Shown here: positions 56,254 to 64,000 of the stretch, piece by piece
Numbering within the stretch: position 1 is the stretch's first letter
Layout of the letters: each line of letters begins with the position of its first letter
Origin: Paraspadella gotoi
Taxonomy: Eukaryota; Chaetognatha
Direction: 5' to 3'
Length of the DNA stretch: 64,000 bases
Assembly (NCBI GenBank): GCA_051294375.1
Contig: CM119264.1
Span: 4,179,392 to 4,243,391, forward strand
Notes under the pieces: model-generated
What the model was told of the DNA's origin: nothing
The model's database searches: none
Seen by the model: only the letters and a program-made list of their open reading frames with translations
Translations under genes and position numbers: made by a program

Positions 56254-57228
56254 GAAAAGAATGCGCGGGAATGAAGTGGGATAGAATGAAGTTGCAGCGT
56301 CGGAGAATGAAGTGGGAATGCCTTAATAAATTAGATGAGAATGCGCGGTTGCCGGATAGCCTGTCCTACTTAAAAGCTTGATCGAAAATATACCAGTTTA
56401 TAAATTTAATAGTAAGTCAATTTAGATTTTTCGAGAACTTTGAGTTTGTATCGAAGGAGGCACAAGTTTGGCAATGCGATTTTAAAGTAGTACTTTGTAC
56501 GGGTAGATTTTTGAGTGTTTTACCACTCACCATGATGGAGGTGGAGCCGTGGAGAGGTGGGGCGTGGGGCAGATAACCCGATCGATGAAAAAAAAAATAA
56601 CCCCGGAACAATCGCGACGTAACGAACCTTTTAATATATAAGAATAAAAAAATGAATAAATAAATTGGAAAAAAAAAATAAACCTCCGCGGGGCGAATTA
56701 TAATGAAGCGGGGAAGAAGAGGATGTGGAAGGGAGAAATTGAAAAGGGGGAGATGGAAGGAGGGAAGTGAAACGAGGGGAAGGGGGAAAAGAGAAGAGGG
56801 AATGAAAATGGAAGATGAGAGATAAAGGGAAAATAAGGAGATTAATATAAGTTATACTGGAGGGAAGGGATGGAAAGAGAAGGAAAGGATGAACTGAAGG
56901 AAGAGCACAAAGGAAGGGGGTGTGGTGGAGATATATCTTCAGAGAAAACAACCCACTCTGTTCAACAGAAGAGGGGGATGGGGAAGGTCTCTCTCCGTCT
57001 CTCTCCTCTCTCTCTCTCATCTCCCTCTCTCTCTCTCTCTCTCTCTCTCATCTATCTCTCTCTCTCTCTCAATTCTACTCTCTCTCTCTTCTTCTCTCTC
57101 TCTCTCTCTCTCTCTCTTCTCCTACTCCTCATCCTCTCTCCCTCCTTCCCTCCTCTCCTTTCTCTTCTTCTTCTCTCTCTTCCTTGCTCTCCCTCCTCTT
57201 TCTCTCTCTCCTTCTCTCGTCGCAGAGT
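56254..57228 (+). repeat. Direct repeat D, copy 2, ending in CT instead of GA
   Basis: From about 56370 it repeats the landmarks of copy 1. After GATGGGGAAGG it passes into (CT)n (56990-57208), whereas copies 1 and 3 continue with GCGCGGCCGGAAAC..CATCAG and (GA)n. Bounded by 25-N gaps on both sides. 56254-56370 contains a GAATGAAGTGGGA-type short repeat. Confidence 0.9.
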
Positions 57229-57253
57229 NNNNNNNNNNNNNNNNNNNNNNNNN

Positions 57254-57959
57254 CTCTTAAAAGCTTTGATCGGAAAAATATACCAGTTTATAAAATTTTA
57301 ATAGGTAAGTCAATTTAGATTTTTCGAGAACCCGTTTGAGTTTGTATCGAAGGGAGGCACAAGTTTTGGGCAATGCGATTTTAAAAGAGTACTTTGTACG
57401 GGTAGATTTTTGAGTTTTTACCACTCACCATGATGGAGGTGGAGCCGTGGAGAAAAAGGGGGGGGGGGGGGGGCCCGGGTGGGGGGCGGCGCCCCCCCTA
57501 CAGGCCCAGATAACCCGATCGAAGAAAAAAAAAATAACCCGGAACAATCGCGACGTAACGAACCTTTAATATATAAGTAATAAAAAAAATGAACTAAAAT
57601 AAATTGGAAAAAAAAAAATAAACCTCCGCGGGGCGAATTATAATGAAGCGGGAAGAAAGGAGATGTGGAAGCGGAGAAATTTGAAAGGGGAGATGGAAGG
57701 AGGGAAGTTAAACGAGGGGAAGGGAAAAAGAGAAGAGGAAGAAATGGAAGATGAGAGATAAGGAAAATAAGGAGATTAAATAAGTTATTACTAGGAGGGG
57801 AAGGGATTGGAAAGAGAAGGAAAGGATGAACTTGAAGGGAAGCAGCACAAAATGAAGGGGGTGTGGTTGGAAGAATTATATTCTTCAGAGAAAACAACCC
57901 ACTCTGTATTCAAAGAAGAGGGGGATGGGGAAGGCGCGGCCGGAAACTCATCAGGACTC

Positions 57960-57995
<36 letters not shown>

Positions 57996-58090
57996 AGAGA
58001 AGAGAGATGAGAGAGAGGAGAGAGATGAGAGGAGAGAGAGAGAGAAAGAGAGAGAGAAGGGAGAGGAGAGAAGAGGAGAGAGATCATAAT
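57254..58090 (+). repeat. Direct repeat D, copy 3
   Basis: Same landmarks as copies 1 and 2. It carries a run of 17 G followed by CCCGGGTGGGGGGCGGCGCCCC at about 57460-57500, where copy 2 has only GGTGGGGCGTGGGG. Ends in (GA)n at 57960-58085. Confidence 0.9.
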
Positions 58091-58290
58091 ACCTCAAGCC
58101 CGCCGCTCCTCCGAACGCAGCCGATAGACCGGAGCGAGCCGTGCGCGCGGCTTCCGATCGACCTGCACTTTCTCCTTCCGGCTTCTTCCGCTCGGATCGG
58201 GGGAGATTTCTCTCTCTTTTACTGATGAGTGAGTCAGGCTTCTTCCGGTCGAAGTCCGAGCGATCGGGGCCGGATATCTCTCTTCTCTCT

Positions 58291-58322
<32 letters not shown>

Positions 58323-58854
58323 ACTCTATCTCTCTCTCTTCTTTCTTCTCTACTCTCTCTCCCTCTCTCTCTCTTACCCTCTCTCCTTCTCTCTCTCTCT
58401 CGCGAGGTTCTTGATGATTTTTCGCCGACGCCGGAGAGAGAGAGAGAGAGAAAATGCATCGCGAATACGTAATTGATAAATGTAGTGAAATCGCATATTG
58501 ATTCAGTTTTCAATACTCGGACGACGACGGAAACGACAACGACGACAACTGAGAAGACGACGACGACGACGACAACGACGTCGGTTTCGTCGGCCTCTTT
58601 TATTGTTCCTCTTGTTTTGCGTTTATCGCCGATAAAAAAACGAGGTAAAGCGAATTCTGAGCGCGGGGAGAAATGGGAAAGAGTTATTTCCTTTTTTTTC
58701 GAGTTTGAGATGCTGCACAAAGACGACAACAACGAAAAGGGAGAATCGGGCGAAACAAGCAAAACAGTTTTGGATGAGAAGAAAAAACAAGAGAAGCGGA
58801 GAATTTAGGGTAAGTGCGGGGAAGGTTCTTTGGAACATTCTGGAAGATGGGTGG

Positions 58855-58892
<38 letters not shown>

Positions 58893-60675
58893 TTGTTTTG
58901 AGTTGAGGTTGTGACTTGCGTGTCCGATGTTTTGATGCGTGGGTCGCCGAGACAATTGGGTCATAGGAGCAAAGGGCAAAGGAGCAGCGAGTCAGACTTG
59001 CTGGAGCAAAGGTCAGGGAGAAAATAGGAGGAGGGAGGAGCTAAGGAGGAGAGAGGAGCAAAGGTCCGGATATAGATGAGAAATAAGAGATACAGAGACA
59101 GAAAGGAGATTAATACTGTCTGGTAGACAATGGGACTCATCCTGCAAATAAAAAACAAAATAAAACAAAAACAAAATAACGAAAAACCGAAATGTATAAA
59201 ATCAGATATCACTAACAGTAACTAATCATAAATAACCCCAAAACAAATTATCCCCTCCACCCCCATCTGTTCAGACTCTTTCAATGAATTACTTTCTCCC
59301 AAGAATGAAGTCCGACATCTTAAGAGTAAACTTAGCCAGAAAGTAATTTTCTTACTTTGTGTTGACTGCTCCCTCTATTTCCAGAAGACAACACTAACAT
59401 CCCTCTCCCAATTACATTATTTAAAATGAAATAAATAAAATGAATAGTAATCAAATGATTCAAATCTAATACTTATGTAAAATGATAAATAATAAATGAT
59501 ATCAAAAACTTTTGTATTGATAAATGATAAATGATAAATGTAAAATGATATCATAAACTTTTATATCCATTTTAAAATCTTGTCTAATGTCTAATGTCTA
59601 ATTTAGTCAAATATAGTAAAGCAATTTATCTTTCAATTTTTCATACATGGAACGAAGAAAATCTGCTTACACGAGACTCCTTTATTAGTCCACTGTTAAT
59701 CAGAATCCAATAGCCAATCATTGATACACATTCCGACGATGCCAAGCTTGGTCGTTCCACTAGAAAAGAAAGACTGACTCACATTGGCCGAGTTGGAAAT
59801 TAAAAATTGATGGGAATAAATGGAGAGAGAGAGAAAAAAAGGAGGAATGAGGGGAAAGTGGAGACTCGGCCCGACCCGGGGGCGGAGGAAGGGGGGAGCG
59901 ATAGTCTGGCCAGGGGTTGGAGGGGAGGTGGGGGGAGTCCGAAGATGGCGGTGGTGGGAGTGTCAGGGTGGTGAAGATGCTGGTGGTGGTGGTGGTAGTG
60001 GCGGAAGAGACTGATCCGGCGGTGGCTGCTTTGTAAAAAAACGTCCGCTTCTGTCAACACAACAGTTGTTGTTTTCCAGATTCTTGATTAACGTTGAAGA
60101 AATAAATAATTATTTTCTCTTTTGCTGAGGGAATAGAAAGCATACATACGGATTGCGTCGTACAATGAAAAGCTAAACTAAGAATGAGAACATGTTGAGA
60201 AAGCGCGGAAATATTTCGGACGAGAGAGGACTGTGGAAACACTCTTGGGAAAGGTTTTTTAGATCTTTTGTTATGTTCCGTGATCGTTACAACCAATATA
60301 GAAACGATCCTTTTATTTAATATATAAACGAGCTATCTTGACTCCAGACTTTAAACCGCTATCTCTTTGGTTATAAAGTCTTAAGAACAAAACATGGCTC
60401 CTCAGGACAAGAAAAGAAAAAGGTCAGAGTGACATGAGCAGGACAAAGATTGCAAGAGAACAGAGGAGGGATAAGCACTGAGTCTGAAGCGGCTTTGGGT
60501 ACAGCGAAGGTGGAACCGAGCGAAGGACTAACGTACGGACTAGCGAAGGGACAAAGGGACTCTCTGTTTCGAGCAAACAGCGGATCAAACAATATAAAAT
60601 AAAGCAAGAGAGAGTTTTCTCGGGAAATAATGAAAGTTGAAAGTTGGATAAGAAAAACATAAAGTTGCTGACATG
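58091..60675. repeat. Intergenic: CT, GAC and GGT repeats, AT-rich DNA
   Basis: Two GGCTTCTTCC.(C/G)TCGGA lines at 58180 and 58238, CT tracts at 58275-58402, (GAC)n at about 58535-58580, GA at 58857-58888, GATAAATGATAAATG at 59518-59545, and GGTGGTGGTGG at 59970-60000. 59150-59800 and 60050-60370 are AT-rich without coding signal. 60371-60675 is unique; a long minus-strand frame there is discussed under rejected items. Confidence 0.75.
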
Positions 60676-61173
<498 letters not shown>

Positions 61174-61304
61174 TTGTTTCAAGAAGGTCCACGACGGATT
61201 GCGATTGGCTAAATAGATTTTTTTCTTTCTTCGCTTGGGTGACGGTTATTCCATTTTCGCCAAAGTGGGTCCAACCTTGGAATTGGAGATGGAAAGGGGA
61301 AAAA

Positions 61305-61690
61305 AGGGGCCGACGGGAATCGGGGATAAAATCGATGGAATCGGGGATAAAATCGATGGAATCTGGAATAAATTCAAAGAAATAGGGGATAAAATCAAAG
61401 GAATAGGGGTAGTGTGAAAGCGAATATAATTGATTGAATCGAATATGGAATCGGGGATAAAATTACAGGAATAGGGCATGGAATCGGGGATAAATTCGAT
61501 AGAATTGGGGAAAGGGGGAATCGTTTAAATCGCAGATAATGCAAATCGGGGACTACACTATGGAACTGGAAAATAAAAACTGATGGAATAAGGGATTTAA
61601 AATTTATGGAATCGGGGATAAAATCTATGGAATCGTGGATAAAATTGAAAACAAAATGGATGGAATCGTGGAAGGCGGGACAGGCCCGGA
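61305..61690. repeat. Minisatellite, unit about 18-21 bp
   Basis: Degenerate copies of GGAATCGGGGATAAAATCGAT. The words GGGGATAAA and GGAAT recur about 18 times. Frames on the minus strand (Pro/Ile/Ser-rich) are translations of the array. Confidence 0.93.
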
Positions 61691-64000
61691 TAAGAGGGAT
61701 AAAATAGTGGACGTAATAAGGAGAGAATTGGGTCACTGAGTCGGCGGGAGGGGAAACTTGGTCAACATCATGCAACCATCAACATTTAGAAACATTAAAG
61801 GAAAAAAAAAAACAATAAAACGATAAAAATAAATAGGAAATTGGAAGTTTGAAAGAGAAAAAACAAAAACAAAAAAATAAAAATAAAAAGGGCATTAACG
61901 CTTTCTCCTTTTTTTCTCCCTTTTCTTCTTTTCCTTTCTCTCTCTCTCTCTTTATTACGCGTTCCAAAAGCGGTGGCCGGCGGCGGCGGCGGCGGCGGCG
62001 TGCGGCGGCAGCGGCGTGCGGCCGGCGGGCTCCTGCCATTTCGCACCAGAGCACTTTGGCATTTGAACCTCATTCGCTTTTCCCGGAAATCGAGTGTAGG
62101 AGCAGAGGATGAGAGGAGCTTATGCAATAGACGGAGAGACAAGGAATGATAGGAGCCAAACGACGACGGGTCAGAGCGGACGAATTGAGCAATGAAAAAT
62201 GATAGGAGCTGATGAATAGGGGAAGTGATGAACGATGGAATGAGAGCGAAAAAGGGAATGACGGAAGTCGATGATAGATGTTGTGATAGAGACGAGGAGA
62301 GATGTGTGCAGTAGTGAGGAAAGAGAAGCACTGATGTATCGAGGAACGATAGCTCCTGCAGGAGCGAGTGTTGCTCGCTTCTTTATTACAATCGTTTATT
62401 TTCAAAATCGTAAATATTGAATTAAAATTGTTCAATTGTTCACCGATATTTTTGATTGATTTTTTTTTTTCGAAACTCAATTCCCACACATTTTTTTTTT
62501 TTGCCTTTTATTCGGTTAGATATTCGTCTAATTCCTTCTCGCTCCTTCTAATCCTTTGGCGGAAAAAAGGCAGAAAAAAAGGGACGGAGCAAACAACAAG
62601 AGTGAGATGAGTGAAAGAAGACTTGATAGAGATGACGAGTATGGGAGCAGAGAGGAGAGAGAGATGATGGAGAGAGAGAGAGAGTGAGAGGATGAGAGAG
62701 TGACGAGAGAGAGAGAGAGAGATGGGGGGAGAGAGAGAGAGAGAGGAGAGAGATTGGGTTGGCAGAGCAATTAGGCTTTAGAATTAATTTTTGCGTCTGG
62801 CTCTGAGCGTGCGAGAGCCGTAGATGTTAGTAGGCGACACCTTTGCAAGCAACCGCTAGATCCGAAGAGATGAGAGGGAGAGAGAGAGAGAGACGGGAGA
62901 GAATTTAAAACCTCCCCAGAATCCCGTGGCTTTAAACAAGGAAAATTCGGTTGGAAAACGCGTTTCTGAATTTTTTTTCTTTTTTTTTTTCATTTCGTTT
63001 TGAGTTGAGGATGAAAAAGGTTGACTTTTCGAAATGAGAATTTGAAGAAAGAGACCAAAAGAGATGAGATCGCAAAGTAAAGTGAAGATGATTAATACGA
63101 TGTCGTCTCCTAAGATGCCCGAGGCGGCGGGGAATTCACTCATCGGCTTTTTGGACCTCAGTGACCGCCTTCGCTAAGATATTCGGAGAATTAACTCGAG
63201 ACTCGGAGGCTGACGGAGTGAAGCGGTAAAAAGATTTTCGGGTCATGCCGCCACAAAAATCTTATAATTTTAAAAAGAGATTAAAAATCGTCGAGACAAG
63301 ATCATGGAAAGCTTGTCATAGCACCTCAAAAAAAAAGAAAAAAAGAAAAGCTCAAAATAATTAGATCTTGAGAAAGTTTAAATAAAAAGTTTTATTATAA
63401 AGTTAAGACGACCATGTTGAAGGAAAATGTTTTTGACCTAAAAACAAAAACAAACAAAAAATCTCAGTTTTCCGATTCTTCTTTTTTTCTTTTTTCTTTC
63501 TTCTTTTTTTTTCTTTCTTTCTTTCCTTTCCTTCTTTTTTTTCTCTTTCTTTTTTTTGGCTCCAGAAAGATTTTTTTTTCCTTTGGGTAACGAAATCCGA
63601 AATGGCGATACACAGAAGGGCATCGACAGGCTCTGACTCTGGCCGTGTTTTGTTTACATCCGGGACTTGTTTGTTTATTTCAAATTACTTTCTTGGCTGG
63701 TAATGAAACTTGGTTTATATCCGGGTTTATTTACTGAATTCTGTTTCAACTACAATTTCATTACATTTCATTCATTCATTCATTTCATTCATTTCATTCA
63801 ATTCATTCTTGTAGATTTCACTTTTTATTTCTAGTTTTTTCTCTAAATTCAAGAACATCCGGGTATCACGTTTATTTCATCTCCATCCGAATTTTTTTAC
63901 AACCACAAAAGGTGAAGCATGAAAAAGAATCCTTACGTCTTCGACCTGGAGAGCAGATTTAGCGACGCACAGCAACCGACACGGTGACGAAAGTTGTGAG
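61691..64000. repeat. Intergenic to window end: GGC, GA, T-rich and TTCAT repeats
   Basis: (GGC)n at about 61978-62005, a loose repeat of GGAATGA/GATAGGAGC at 62100-62360, (GA)n at 62645-62750, pyrimidine-rich DNA at 63479-63560, and TTCATTCA at about 63760-63808. TATCCGGG/ATCCGGG words occur at 63658, 63719 and 63857. No gene is recognised. Confidence 0.75.

Overview
This is invertebrate genomic DNA, probably from an arthropod such as a crustacean; the species cannot be fixed from the sequence. The signs are an AT-rich background, a very high load of (GA)n/(CT)n, (GAC)n, (AAT)n and minisatellite arrays, split exons with GT..AG introns of about 100 to 500 bp, a decayed Ty3/gypsy reverse transcriptase, and an astacin-type metalloprotease with ShK-like modules. 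It contains 25 runs of N (about 3.9 kb). Nine are exactly 25 bases and two exactly 10, so this is a gap-filled draft scaffold. Copies of the same sequence inside the window differ mainly by single-base insertions and deletions. This looks like unpolished long-read sequence and means real genes will appear frameshifted. Most long reading frames here are Ser/Leu, Glu/Arg, Asp or Val translations of simple repeats, or frames through N runs, and are not genes.

Layout. 0-0.4 kb: gypsy reverse transcriptase relic, minus strand. 2.1-4.3 kb: a ~60-bp minisatellite, then nine CCAAT/ATTGG boxes and a CpG-rich block with ETS and CRE-like sites (promoter-like, but no gene recognised). 4.3-10 kb: simple repeats and gaps. 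10.3-12.2 kb: a TATA box followed by a long A-poor tract, possibly an LTR or leader of an unidentified element. 15.4 kb: a hammerhead-ribozyme-like core. 15.6-24.1 kb: a large imperfect palindrome whose right arm carries a smaller foldback element. Its outer end abuts a second copy of the 13.3-14.0 kb segment. 30.4-34.4 kb: a second palindrome with about 1 kb extra in its right arm. 39.6-44.1 kb: satellite-like and minisatellite arrays with scattered exon-like islands. 55.2-58.1 kb: three ~1-kb direct copies separated by 25-N gaps. The rest is microsatellite-dominated intergenic DNA.

The one protein gene I can recognise is at about 44.2-47.2 kb on the plus strand: a six-exon secreted zinc metalloprotease of the astacin family (M12A). 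It shows a possible signal peptide and propeptide, the catalytic domain with HELGHA followed by GF.HHE across an intron, a Thr/Pro-rich linker, one or two ShK-like Cys modules, and an AATAAA signal. Its frame is interrupted several times. Whether these breaks are read errors or real decay is the main open point. No operon-like organisation, CRISPR array or intact mobile element is present.
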